From the NCBI GenBank assembly GCA_963281155.1, contig CAUJLY010000005.1, forward strand, positions 1,240,001 through 1,304,000: a DNA stretch of 64,000 nucleotides, given 5' to 3'. The notes under the pieces are model-generated. The model had not been told where the DNA came from, made no database searches, and saw only the letters and a program-made list of their open reading frames with translations. The position numbers and the translations under genes were made by a program. Below are positions 19,054 through 30,249 of the stretch, one piece after another. Source of the DNA: Rhabditophanes sp. KR3021 (Eukaryota > Nematoda > Chromadorea > Rhabditida > Alloionematidae). Each line of letters starts with the position of its first letter. Positions within the stretch are counted from its first letter, which is position 1.

Positions 19054-21840
19054 ATGAATCAGGTTTTTTTGCATACATAGTCGTAATTAATTATAAACCA
19101 ATCTTTTTAGTCGCAATTTGATGAAGTATACCAGAAAGTTTCAGATGAAATTATTAAAGGTGGAAAGACAAGCCGAAAATTAAATTTAAAAAGTACTTTA
19201 TTTTCTTTTGTACCAATTCTTTCTTGGCTGCCGAACTATAAATTTGCAGAGTATTTTCAAGGAGATTTTATAGCAGGAGCAACATGTGCAATTATGCATG
19301 TCCCACAAGGCATGGCTTATGCCAGTCTTATTCCAGGACTTCCACTGATCCACGGAGTCTATTCCTCTTTCTTCGCATCATTCGTCTATATGTTCTTCGG
19401 GACATCACGCCATATAAGTGTCGGCGTCTTCGCAGTAGGATCGATGATGGTAGGATCAGTAGTTTCTAAATTTAGCGAACAACTCCCATCACCCACCAAT
19501 TTAACTATGTCTGATGATTCACCATCTCACCTTGATCCATTAATTTTAATCAGTTCAATCACTTTTCTCGTGGGAATAATTCAAGTTACAATGGGAGCAT
19601 TAAAATTAGGTTTCATGACTAATTATATGTCTGATGCTTTAGTTAGTGGATTTACTACTGGATCAGCTTGTCATGTCATGATGTCGCAGTTGAGTAAAGT
19701 CTTTGGCTATAAAATCAACAAGTATTCAGGATTTGGGATGTTGGTTTTTATGGTGAGTGACTTTTACATATGTTTTACTAAAAATGATAAATCAGATCAC
19801 ATTCAATAATAAGTTTCTCCTCGTCTTCAACAATCTCATTAAATACTTCTTCTCCATCGGCCAAAATGTAGTGCCGTTCAGATTAAATTTATAGTCACCT
19901 CTATGGCAAACCATTCTCCTATCCATATCAAAGCATTGTTCAACGTAGAAAATAGCTTTTATTGAGAAAAAAAATCCCATTTTGTACCAAGCTAAAATGG
20001 TTCGAAGGCTAAGTACATCTACCACTCTTGTAGATGTTTTCTGGCTCGGACTTTTTCTTGCCTTCTGGATAGATGTAGTTAAACAATTTGACTCACAGAT
20101 CCTGATCAGCTTTTGAATATGCTAACAATAGACGGGGAGACTTTTTATCTGGTACCGCCAACTCTGTCTCATCTCCTTCTGCAGTTGATAAAAGTTGCTC
20201 TGAGGAAAATAGATATAATTATTACAATTTTAACTTACCAACGATTCCATAATTTGTGCTTCTTGTATCGCCCACGTTCTCCTCATTAGATGTGGTAACT
20301 TTCATTCCACCTGCTTCCAACCACGTCTATTCTTTGCTCTAGAAATTTTTTGGATGCCTCTCTTGGTCGGCTTGATGTCATTTTCTTAGATAAAGTAACA
20401 CACAGATTGAGTGCGATGTTGAAGCATACTAACATAAGAAACTTTGATTAATAAGCATTACTTTCGGTCTTTACACACCACGCAAATAACATAAAGCTAA
20501 CATTTAAATTTCAAATGTCAAAAGTCTTAAAAAGGCATTGTCGATATACTGTCTTAAATTCGATTTCTAATACCACATGAATTTATTTCTAGGCTAAGGA
20601 AATTATTGAAAAATTGGTTGAAATTAATTGGTTAGTGTTTGGAATAGCTATGTTTGGTTTGGTATTCTTATTGGTTGGGAAGGAATTTGTGAATCCTTGG
20701 TTTAAACAATACTCGAAAGTTCCGATTCCACTTGAATTATCATTAGTTGTGATTGGAACCGTTGTGTCGATTGTGTTCAATCTTGGCAATGACTACCACG
20801 TACCAACAGTCAATCACATAACAAATGGTTTCCCATTACCAAGACTTCCTGATTTTACTCTTATTCCAAGTTTATTTCTGGATTGTCTCTCGATAGCTGT
20901 TGTATGTTATATGTTTATAATATCAATGGGTAAACTCTTTGCAAAGAAGCATAAGTATATCGTCGATTCAACACAAGAATTATACGCATGCGGATTTATG
21001 TCTATTTTGGGTTCGATGTTCCCTATCTATCCATCCGGAGCTTCGTTATCACGCAGTTCAGTTTGTGAAATGTCAGGTGTAAAGACTCAGCTTAACGCTT
21101 TATTCAGTTCATTCTTTCTGGTTATTGTAATCATGTGGCTTGGAAAATATGTTGAACCTTTACCTATGTGTATCCTGGCTAGTATAGTCATATCATCTCT
21201 AAAGCCATTGTTTATGCAGTTTTCGGAATTACCAAGATTATGGAAAATTAACAAATACGATTTTATGATCTGGTTAATCGCTTTTTCAACAACAACTTTT
21301 ATTAATGTAACTTCGGGTCTTGCCATTTCACTTGGTTTTACTGTTTTGACAATTGCTTTAAGGGAACAATTTCCAAAGATATTCGAATTAGGAACAGATT
21401 CCAAGCAAAATTACTTTAAACCGTTGAATAATTATGAGAACTTATGCAAGGCTTCAGACAAAGTTAGTATTCTTAAATTTGAATCACCTCTTCATTTTGC
21501 CAATACCACTGCTTTCACTGATAAGATAACAGAAATGATAGAAGAAATTTGCTCAACTCCTACCAAAGTTTTAAACAACGTAGAATTAGATCAAAAAAAC
21601 GACATAACCAAATACGAACATTCAATCATCCTTGATTGCTCAGCAATCTCTTACATCGACACAATGGGTTTAGAAAGTTTGGAAAAAGCTGCCCAAGAAT
21701 GTCATTCAATGAATTTAGCTTTTTATTTAGTTGACGTTAATGATGATGTTTTCAAAGTTATTGCTAGGCATACTGATAAGAAAGAACTGGTGATGGAGGA
21801 TATTTATCCGTCGATTGGGGATGTTTTGGTTAATTTGTGA
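19054..21840 (+). CDS. SLC26: SLC26 / SulP family anion transporter
   Basis: Exons 19054-19062 (only MNQ), 19111-19752 and 20593-21840 give 632 aa, in the family range. The SulP entry motif is clear (CAIMHVPQGMAYASLIPG, then GVYSSFFASFVYMFFGTS and HISVGVFAVGSMM), followed by the transmembrane core (LKLGFMTNYMSDALVSGF; FPLPRLPDF; GSMFPIYPSGASLSRSSV; NALFSSFFLVIVIMWLG). A C-terminal STAS domain starts about residue 480 and includes the phosphosite-like strand IILDCSAISYIDTMG. Family members exchange sulfate, bicarbonate, chloride or oxalate across the plasma membrane; substrate is not determinable. Intron 2 is 840 bp, twenty times the usual size here, and carries foreign-looking sequence. Exon 1 encodes only three residues but gives a perfect in-frame splice and the only good ATG. 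Confidence 0.92.
19753..20592 (-). pseudogene. Degenerate gene relic nested in SLC26 intron 2
   Basis: Read on the minus strand, the intron contains protein-like pieces in several frames: GMKVTTSNEENVGDTRS joined across a 39-bp GT-AG-like intron (about 20200-20240) to EQLLSTAEGDETELAVP, then KLFNYIYPEGKKKSEPENIY, then a piece reading YKFNLNGTTFWPMEKK. The last resembles the tryptophan-containing core of FLYWCH-like modules, weakly. Stops and frame changes separate them. Best explained as an old nested gene or insertion now decayed. The host splice sites (GTGAGT at 19753, TTCTAG at 20592) are intact. Confidence 0.45.
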
Positions 21841-22127
21841 TTTATTGGGAGGGGTTATTTTTTAATAAATATTTTTAATTCTCATATTATTTATGTTCTT
21901 AACAAGATAGATACCATATCCAAAGAATATCCAACTGTTATTTTGAGATTTACCTGGTTTTAGAGGCAGGTATATTTTTGCAAAATAGATGTCATTTAAT
22001 TTATAAATAAACAAACAAAACTATAATAACTTAACTTTATCTACATACATTATTATCAAAAATAGAATTCTATAAAATCCTCGTAACATAAATGCAAAAG
22101 TACCCATCTAAAAATTTGTCATGACTA

Positions 22128-23884
22128 TTAATTAAACATCTCCATATCAATTTCTTTCCATTTTTCTTCAACTTTATAACTTGGAAATAGGCCTTCTTGA
22201 TAACTACCAGTCCTTAAAGTTCCTTTCGAATAACCATCCCAATGATTTCCAGCAATTCCAATTAAATCACCTTTTTTAAAAGTTATATGTCCAGCTTCAT
22301 TTGATTTTTCATCTTGAATAGCAATAAGATTATGTTCTTGTTGTCCACCAAAGTAATAAACATCATCTATGGAGCGAGCATTTCTCCCGCCATCATCTTC
22401 ATTTTCCAGTTGCATCAATTCATAAGCGATTCTGGAGACTTGTGAGCTGAAGGTACCAACAATGTAATTGCACTTTGACAGGAAACGAATATCCTTAATT
22501 ATACCATGTAGTGATTCTTCCTCATAACGAGAGGAGACCTTTGCATGGGAAGCGATGGATTCATCTCCGTAGACTTTGTAATTTTCGTAGTTTGATCGGA
22601 TTTCGGCAATTACGGAGGCATCGTCCGTTGCCACGAAGACCTTTCTTGGTAAAACTTGACCTTGGAGAAGTTCTTGCCGAGTAAACCATTCTTCTACTTC
22701 AGACATATACTCTTTAGCTGGATGAAAATTGGCTTCAGTTCCGATTTTGTCGGTTCTACGGACATGAATTCCTACAATTGGAGTCTCGCCAAAAGGCACT
22801 CCTTTCAGCATATTGTCAAAAATGTCTGAAAATTGTTTGTTTGGTCTCATTGCATACTGTATAATCTAAAACAAATTAATAACTAACAGACACAAATTGC
22901 CCTAAACTTACATTTCCCGTAAAATAAGCAGTGGGAAAGGAATGCAACTCAATCAACTTGCCAGCAATCTGCTTAGGCAGAGCTAACGGCAAAAAATCTG
23001 GTCTAGGTGAAACATAATCAACTATTGGAATCAGAACAATGGCATCACTTTCCCTCGTCCATCTTCCACCACTCCATGTAATAGTTTTTTTCTTAGACAA
23101 ATGAGTATCGTAATCACACTTAGAAATAGGTAGGAAGGTTGAATCCCATCCTTTGGGTGAATACCTCCAAGTTTTCCCATCTTTGGCTAAAACTAAAGTT
23201 CTTCCCATTCCAAAGGCCATGTAAAAACAGTAAGCAACATGATGGATTTGACAACCGAATCCACAACCTTTATTTAAATCACATTCAGCAAATTTAGCTT
23301 TGCTACAATCCTCTGGATTCTGAAGATGATATATTTTAGATTGAATAAATTGAGTCATCTTTTTTAATTCTTGTTTCCTCCACGGTGAACCATCTTCATA
23401 CAATTTTTGAGCATCTACTTCTAATGAAATGACTCTACTTAATCCATCTTTCATCGTTGCTTCACTAGCATTTTGCTTTTTCAATTCGGATTTGACATAA
23501 TAAGTCATTTCTTTGGTTGATTGTAGTATCTTTTTGAGTAACATATCATGGTCGGATGAATATTTTCCATTGTCAATTAGTTCCTTGTTCCATGAAGCTG
23601 GATCTTTATCAAGATTACTTATTTTAGTTTCCAGTAAGGTTCTTAATTTTTTATTTTCATTTAGTAAAGTTTCTGATAATTTAATTGTTTTTTCGAAGTC
23701 TAGTATTAATTTTGATTTGCTGCTTGGTTCTATTGAACTTAAGTCGAATATACCTAGACAAACATACATTTATTTTAACCATTAATCAAAACTTACCCGT
23801 ATTAGTAAATTGTATATAGCAAATCCAAATTAATCCAACCACTAAAGCCCAAATAACAACCCAGTTTCTCGTTATCCTAGCCAT
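22128..23884 (-). CDS. FUT8: Alpha-1,6-fucosyltransferase FUT8
   Basis: Exons 23884-23797, 23753-22912 and 22865-22128 give 555 aa (vertebrate FUT8 575). It is a Golgi type II membrane enzyme adding core fucose from GDP-fucose to the innermost GlcNAc of N-glycans. Visible order: short cytoplasmic MARITRNW, signal anchor about residues 9-26, coiled-coil stem (about 35-130), cysteine-rich GT23 segment (GCGFGCQIHHVAYCFYMAFG), the GDP-fucose-binding motif HVRRTDK at 344-350, donor-site region (VFVATDDASVIAEI, VGTFSSQVSRIAYE) and a C-terminal SH3 domain (about 488-545, FKKGDLIGIAGNHWDGYSKG). The frame stays open upstream of the chosen ATG with another hydrophobic stretch; the chosen start gives the standard type II layout. 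All motif residues look intact. Confidence 0.95.
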
Positions 23885-26079
23885 GTTAATTCTAAAATGT
23901 TCATATAACATCATACTTGTACAAATAGCAAATAATATAAAAAGTATCATGGCCGATTTAGCATATTCATAGCTATTATATATCAAATTCATCAAGGAGG
24001 GATAATATTGTTTAGTTAATGTTATGTACTTTATAAAGCAAAGATTACACACGGGGATTCTCTTTAAATTTTTAATAACAGGAAAAAGATTAAAAATGTT
24101 CTTCTTATTAAGTGAAGCCAATTTAAAAAATATTAATTTCCTTGCCCACAACTTTAAACTGCATTTAAAAAATTAAGATAAGACAAAGATCTCAGCCAAT
24201 TCAAAATGATACTATTTTATGTATATTTTATGAGGACAAGCATCGATTTTGAGTCTCATTATAAATAATTTTGCCTTGTACATAACATAAATTTATATAT
24301 ATGGAATATATAGAATGTATGGAAAGTACAAGACAACACAAAAATTAACAGTCCTTGAGGATGAAAGAAGTAGTAGTTATGAATAAGAACATTAGAAAGA
24401 ATTAAAGGCAGTTTTGGAATACGACAACAAATAAATATTAATAATAAATGTTGCACAGCCATTTTCATTAAGCAATGCCACAATAACAACGAAGTGAGTC
24501 AGTATCAAAAAGTATCATTAGATAATTGTTCATAAATATATGATTACTTGATGACTATATTTTTATTATTATAAAGACACATTTAAATAATTATTGTTAT
24601 TATTGGGAGGAAACAATTACCAGCACACATTGGAACATTAAAATTAGAGATGGCTTTAGTAAACATCTAGCGTTGACTGTTATGTGTTAATAAACTAAGG
24701 CACCACCGCCATCTTTCCCTTTTACTTATTTTTAACTCAAATTAAGTTAAAAATCATTTGACCGCGGGTTAAAGAGATGGTGCAATAGTAGATGAAGTAA
24801 AGGGCCATTTTAACAATAGCTATATTAAATTCAACTAATCCAATCATACCACTACCACCATTTCCTCCTACTTTATGGTCATAGGCTATATAATTTTTGA
24901 TATAAATTTAAAAACCAGGCCATCAATAACAATTTAGCCTGTAAAGGCAAATAATGTGCCACAACATTTAATACTATTTAGTGTCCCAAACCAATATAGA
25001 CTCAAATTTAAGCAGCGAATTGTATATAAAGTCTAAAATAGCATACACATTCAAATGGTACCCAGAAAGTACAACAATCCCAGTTCATTCCAACAAAGTA
25101 TCTTAGTTTGTTATCAGTTGAGATAGGCTTGCTTTATAAAAAAGAGTGGTCATATAGTATGTGTGCTCTTTTCTTATTCACAAATTTTATAATATTCAAA
25201 TATGGAAATTGATACGGTCCAATTGTATAAACGGTTCGTATATTTTTTTATTATTTAGTAATTGATATTTAAATATACAAGTGAAGAAATAAAAAGGTTT
25301 TCTGAAACAAAATAATAATAAATATATACATTTATCACATACACAATAGGCTTGAAATTCAATCAAAGGAGTGGCTTGGGATGATCCAAAAATTATAAAA
25401 GATAAAAGTTGCAGATAAAATGTTACAGTTCTTGTATTTTTATCTTACCCAACAAAAATAGTTGCTTGTCGTTCTTTTATAAATTGTGATATAATTTGTT
25501 TTTATAATCAGCCCAAAAGTAGAGTCTTTCCAAAATGAAATGAATGAATGTTATCCCTGAGTATATGTGTCAAGCTTAATCTAATGAAACGATGCAAAAC
25601 TAATAATGAAACAATGAGCTTTAATGTTTGTTATTTTGCTTGCAATGGATTAAATTGAGTAATAATGTACTTTGTTATATCAGTTGTTATCAAGAGAATA
25701 TAATTTTTGAGGCTGCTAAATCACTGATCAAATTCAATACAGATAAATTAAGTATGTGTCATGTTTAATATGTATACCCTTTGAATGATTGTCCGTACCA
25801 CGACACTGCTCATCTCCCACCACGAGTTCATGTGTACAGATTGGTAGCCAGACACAAGTGCAAAATATTAGACCATTTTTCAGACCATAGTAAGGGCAAA
25901 TAATGTCTTTGAAGCCATGATTCATCAAATTTTAATATAAATAATCATCGCATATTTGATGGGATGTTAGAATATTTTTTTATTTGCTTTTTTTGTTCAA
26001 AATTTGATAACTACGTTTTAAATTAAAATTGTAATTATTGTTAACCTTTTATAGGATTATTTCGACATAAATATAGAGA
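23885..26079. other. 2.2-kb divergent gene-free region
   Basis: Between FUT8 (-) and the Utp12 gene (+). Very AT-rich with only short frames; an acceptor-like TTATAG at about 26049-26054 precedes the Utp12 start by about 25 bases. No repeats or RNA genes recognised. Confidence 0.5.
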
Positions 26080-27113
26080 ATGGGAGAATTTAACGGTCCT
26101 GCAAGAAAGGGTCGTGGTGCTGATAGAGGAAGTTAGTTTAAAATATTTAATTTTAGCAAATAACACCATTTCTAGGTTCACGCGGAGGTTCAAAAAGCGC
26201 AGGACGTGGGTCGGCTGAAAAAGTCAACAAAAAACAATATGAGGGTAAAAAGTTATTAAACGGTACTTGCAATGGGTTCAAATCCAAGGACAACACTGTC
26301 ATAGACTTCACTTCTCATAATGAGGAATTTAGTTCGGAAGATTCAGTGTCTTCGCCAATTCAAGTTGATGCCACCACTTCAGGAGGCAGTAAAAAGGTGC
26401 TACCGGTACAAGCTTCTATCTCTCAAGCCACCAACTTGTTAGCCTCCGAATCAGTAAATGCCATCTCCTGTGCTGTCTCCCTAACTCAGTCACTTTTGTC
26501 TGGAGATTCAGCCAAAATAGATGCTATTTTGTATTCGAAGATGCCTCAAAAGGAAATTAAAGATACTGTCAAGGACTTGCCAACTACCAATGTTATCCGA
26601 CTTCTGAAGTATATCGAAGACAAACTCCGTTCTACAAGTGGGCTTCAAGTAGAATATCTGGTTAGATGGTCTGGATTAATTATATCCCACCACATGTCTT
26701 ACTTAATGACAATCACCAGTCTTGATCAAGAACTGGGTTCCTTCCTGGAATGGATCCGCTCCCGAGTCTCCCAGATGGAAACCATCTTTATTTTGAATGG
26801 AAAGCTAAGACTAATTTGCGAACAAATTGAAAAAAGATCCAATGTAGCATCCTTTGCTACCCAGGCTCCTGCAAATATATTCCAATATGATGAGTCTGAC
26901 GACGATTTCGAAGAAGCCCTAAACCTCGCCAATGAAATCAAGGAAGCAGAAGTTGATGATGGCTGGTGGGATGAAGATGAGGAAATAGCAGAAAAAATGG
27001 TCTCTTCCGAAGTTTCTAAAAAGGCCAAGAGTAATAAACGCAAAGCAGAAGCTGTTGAATCTACTTCAGATGGTGAAGGTAACGTCAGTGTCGACAGTGA
27101 TATGGAAGAATGA
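26080..27113 (+). CDS. Utp12-domain protein (WDR43/Utp5-type) without WD40 repeats
   Basis: Exons 26080-26131 and 26176-27113 give 329 aa. The N-terminus is Arg/Gly-rich (GPARKGRGADRGSRGGS) and basic. Residues about 105-220 match the Utp12 C-terminal helical domain of U3 snoRNP t-UTP subunits (ISCAVSLTQSLLSGDSAKID, then LPTTNVIRLLKYIEDKLR, VEYLVRWSGLIISHHMSYL, LNGKLRLICEQIEKR). The tail is acidic (DESDDDFEEALNLANE, DDGWWDEDEEIAEKM) with a basic patch (KKAKSNKRKAEAVE). In WDR43 this domain follows about 400 residues of WD40 propeller and the RG motifs lie at the C-terminus; here the protein begins at the RG-rich region and no WD40 sequence is found upstream. It probably acts in the nucleolar small-subunit processome, tethering to other UTPs through the helical domain. 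Confidence 0.78.
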
Positions 27114-27622
27114 AAAGTAATTTGTTACACAATTTTGTTTGTTTTGAAATATCTGTATAAGATTTTTGTGGAAATCTGGAGGGGTATAAGCATTGCCTGA
27201 TTATCACCACACGTGCCTTCATCTCTCAAAGTAAATATTTCTAGAATTTGAATAGCCAAACCACAACACCCGATACCATTCTTCCCCCTTCCATTCTTTC
27301 TACACTTGTTTTTTATTAATTTCGTTATTATTTTTGTTGAAGTTTTTTAAAGTTTTCATGAATTATTGCTGATATTATTGTTTAATTATATTTAATAAGT
27401 TTCTTTCCAATATATATCATACCTTTTTGGGATTGACTTGAAGGTGCTTCATTTGTAATTTGATAATAATACATAATTTTGTTGTTTTTGAAAGGGATAT
27501 TTTTATTATTTTGTTGGTAAAGATATGTGCTTAGTTTGTTTAATTGAAGATGGCAGTTTTAATCTGTTTGGATATTTGTTTGAGGGGTTTTAATTAATGA
27601 AATAATATTTTTTAGCATTATT
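27114..27622. other. Intergenic, same-strand neighbours
   Basis: About 510 bp, T-rich, between the Utp12 gene and dynactin p24 on the same strand. It holds the 3' UTR and a promoter or outron ending in TTTTTTAG six bases before the next gene's leader. No coding signal. Confidence 0.5.
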
Positions 27623-28114
27623 ATGGATGGATTAGAATCTTTGGAGTCGAGATTAACTCATTTGGAGAAGTTGATGGGTGTTAATGACGAGGTTTCTGTC
27701 GATTTCACAAATGAAATCCATGACATAAAGAGGAAGTTGAAGGAAAAGAGGTACGATTTTGTATTGGGAGGAGATAGTCAATTTATCCAGCTTCTGGAGA
27801 ATTACGAATTCGATGGTAACATAGAAGATCTTGGTGCTAAGATGGGAACTGTTTTAAACTCTGAGAAGGTCTTAATGAACCGAGTTAATCAACTTGCTGA
27901 GATTGAGAAAATGTCGGGCAAGGTACTATCAAGCGAGGCATTCCAAGAGGTTCAAACCCTAAAAGAAGAGCTCATTCATAGTGAACAAGAATTAGACAAA
28001 CTTTTCAAGACAGTTCAAAAACTAGCATCTATCAATAGACGCTCTCAAGAAGAATTAACCTTAATTTTGGGTGAACTGGACGAACGATTAACACAAATCG
28101 AATCACAAAAATAA
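27623..28114 (+). CDS. DCTN3: Dynactin subunit 3 (p24/p22)
   Basis: Single exon of 163 aa (human DCTN3 186 aa). The start matches the family (MDGLESLESRLTHLEKLMG), followed by continuous heptad-repeat helices (VDFTNEIHDIKRKLKEK, GTVLNSEKVLMNRVNQLAEI, LKEELIHSEQELDKLFKT) and the end ELTLILGELDERLTQIE. DCTN3 sits in the shoulder/sidearm of dynactin with p50 dynamitin and p150, linking the Arp1 filament to dynein. The start codon lies shortly after a TTTTTTAG acceptor-like site. Coiled-coil proteins are compositionally permissive, so the assignment rests on the N-terminal motif and length. Confidence 0.82.
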   Translation: MDGLESLESRLTHLEKLMGVNDEVSVDFTNEIHDIKRKLKEKRYDFVLGGDSQFIQLLENYEFDGNIEDLGAKMGTVLNSEKVLMNRVNQLAEIEKMSGKVLSSEAFQEVQTLKEELIHSEQELDKLFKTVQKLASINRRSQEELTLILGELDERLTQIESQK

Positions 28115-28333
28115 TCAAAATGGGAAACAAATAAATATTTATTCATCATTTCTTTGTAAATTAATTAAAAGACATGTAATTATTTTTTATAATAATAGAT
28201 TTTTTTCAAACCAAACATCTTGTTTCTTCTGCTAAAGCTTTAACTATTTGGGCATTTCTTGCTGCTTTTGGCTTAAGTTGTAGCTTTTTTCAAGGATACT
28301 TCCTAAGATTGAGGATAGATCGATCTCTAAGTA
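28115..28333. other. 3' UTR region between DCTN3 and a relic
   Basis: AAATAAATA strings at about 28130-28140 suit DCTN3 polyadenylation. No gene seen. Confidence 0.4.
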
Positions 28334-28770
28334 TTATGTAATAATGTATTGAGCGTCCTCGCCATAAGTTATGTTAAGCCTCTTAGAAATGTAAGATCCT
28401 ATTATTGGAATAGCGGGAGTTAATTCTTTATTCACATATTGAACAGATTGTGATTCGAATTTTTGTAAATTATCGCCTTGTTCTACCTCCTTTTGAAGTT
28501 CAAGACCCATATAACTGCTCAGTACATTTAAGACAACTTCGGTTAATTTCCCCATCACATTCCTCCTGACTCTTTCCCATAACAACAATCGCAATTTCTT
28601 CCTTCTGTACTGTATTAAATAAGTTCAAGCCCTTCATAGCGTTAGATTTTGTTTTCAAGTTTGCTCGCAAATTCTAACTCAGATTTTTTATTATGTTTCA
28701 GTGGATTTGCTAGAAAATTAGGAAGTTCCAAAGCATTTAACAATCCTCGATTCTAGATATGGATCCACAA
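28334..28770 (-). pseudogene. Decayed coding relic, unrecognised
   Basis: An open piece at 28594-28334 (MGKLTEVVLNVLSSYMGLEL from an internal ATG, then ELTPAIPIIGSYISKRLN) is preceded on the same strand by protein-like fragments in another frame (LLNALELPNFLANPLKHNKK, ELEFASKLENK) broken by stops. Together they look like one helical protein that lost its frame. No family recognised. It may instead be a short real gene (about 73 aa) starting at the internal ATG. Confidence 0.35.
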
Positions 28771-28994
28771 CATGAGTTCTATTTCCCATATTAGGAATGA
28801 ACCGACATGCTCAATGACTCATGGAGCGTCGCGATAGCATTGTTTGACTTTAAAAATGAATTATTGAAAATGTAAGACAATAAGAAGATATTTGATGGCA
28901 AATTAACTATTATTTTGTAAGAGAATAGATTGTTGTATACATTTATTTACAATAAATATATTATTAAAAGACAGAAACAATGTAGCTTCAAAAC

Positions 28995-29399
28995 TTATTT
29001 CCCAGGCCCTGTTTGAGCAATAGTAGGAACTTTCGGCAGCGGCTCAACCCCATACTCCTTCAAAACATCCTGCAGCACATCCATCGTCAACGCATACTTC
29101 ACTTCCTTTGTGCCCTTTTTACCAACTCCTAAGCCACGATGTTTGGTCTGCAGCATACAGTCAAGTAGAATATCAGATATGAATTTTTGTGTGCATACGG
29201 ATATTAGCTTAGATATGTTTGGATCGACGGCATCGACGCCACTTCGGTTGAGGTAGTAATTGGTGACGGAATCTGGTAGAACAGGGTTGAAGCTGTCGAG
29301 AGTTTCCATGAATTGAAAGACGGGATCTATGTCTGGGGCGAAGGCTTGTTTACGGAGGGCAGCTACTATTTCTGGACGGGTATCATTTGGGTTACTCAT
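28995..29399 (-). CDS. TAF10: Transcription initiation factor TFIID subunit 10
   Basis: Single exon, 134 aa. The TAF10 histone-fold domain is unmistakable: FMETLDSFNPVLPDSVTNYY, LNRSGVDAVDPNISKLIS, CTQKFISDILLDCMLQTK, and the conserved final helix region YALTMDVLQDVLKEYGVE. TAF10 is shared by TFIID and SAGA, pairing with TAF3, TAF8 or SUPT7L through its histone fold. Metazoan TAF10 has a long low-complexity N-terminus; here it is only about 24 residues (SNPNDTRPEIVAALRKQ), as in the compact invertebrate forms. The gene is divergent from VIPAS39 and probably shares the 850-bp region between them. Start at 29399 follows directly the leader; frame intact. Confidence 0.93.
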   Translation of the reverse strand: MSNPNDTRPEIVAALRKQAFAPDIDPVFQFMETLDSFNPVLPDSVTNYYLNRSGVDAVDPNISKLISVCTQKFISDILLDCMLQTKHRGLGVGKKGTKEVKYALTMDVLQDVLKEYGVEPLPKVPTIAQTGPGK

Positions 29400-30249
29400 T
29401 TTACTGGTTTGAACAGATTGCAGCTACCTAAATGAATAACTTTATCAATTGTTTTAAAGAAAAAGTAACTTACCGCAAAAATTTATAACTTATAAAATGT
29501 TATGAAATAACATAAAAACACTTATCTGGTCAACAATCTAAATGGAATCTCCTGCAACTACATAATTGGAATGACGTCTTTAATAAATCGTATTAATTTA
29601 ACTATGTCGAACTTTTCAATCCGTTCAAGGAAATATTGCGGTTACAGGCCGGGAGGTAGGAATTTGAGTGCTAGGAATTGTTGCCGGGTGTAAATTGATC
29701 ACCTATATTTATAATCCTGCATAAGTAAGTAAACTGAATGAGTTTATCTATCAACAATACCGTTTTTAGAGCTATCAGATGAAATTAGCAGAAGGAAAAA
29801 AGAAATTATTGCCTAAATACAGAGAATTACACGAAATAAGAATGAAGAAATACGACAACTTAGAGTCAAATTAAAAACCTTTATCAAACCCATCTTTCAT
29901 CAAATAAAGAATTTATAAAAATCCATCTTCACCAAATTTAATGCATTCAAGTAAAATTTCCCCAAATGTCGCGTTAAGGCAACAACAGTTATTTGATGCT
30001 TATCATACATATTCTAACTCTGCCATACATACATAGAAAGATAAAAAAAGTTGGAGTTATGTTGAGTCTACTTGTTAAATCAAGTGTTTGGTATTTAATT
30101 TGTATTGTAGTGTTGTCAATTGTTAAACAGTAACAGTCGGTTTAGGAGAAATCAGGTGTGCTCTATTTTATTTGTTTTAGTGTCGTAGTCAATACTTGAG
30201 GTAATGCATTGTTATCTAATATTTTTGTGATTAAATGTCTATTTTAGGG
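29400..30249. other. Divergent promoter region, TAF10 / VIPAS39
   Basis: About 850 bp with no supported gene. A short protein-like plus-strand stretch near 29770-29870 (Lys/Glu/Arg-rich) has stops and was not called. Confidence 0.45.

Noticed and set aside
23885..24151. Upstream extension of FUT8 with another hydrophobic segment
   Set aside because: Frame is open but no good start; the chosen MARITRNW start gives the standard type II topology.
26270..26290. tRNA T-arm-like GGGTTCAAATCC
   Set aside because: It lies inside the Utp12 coding exon and no cloverleaf arms flank it.
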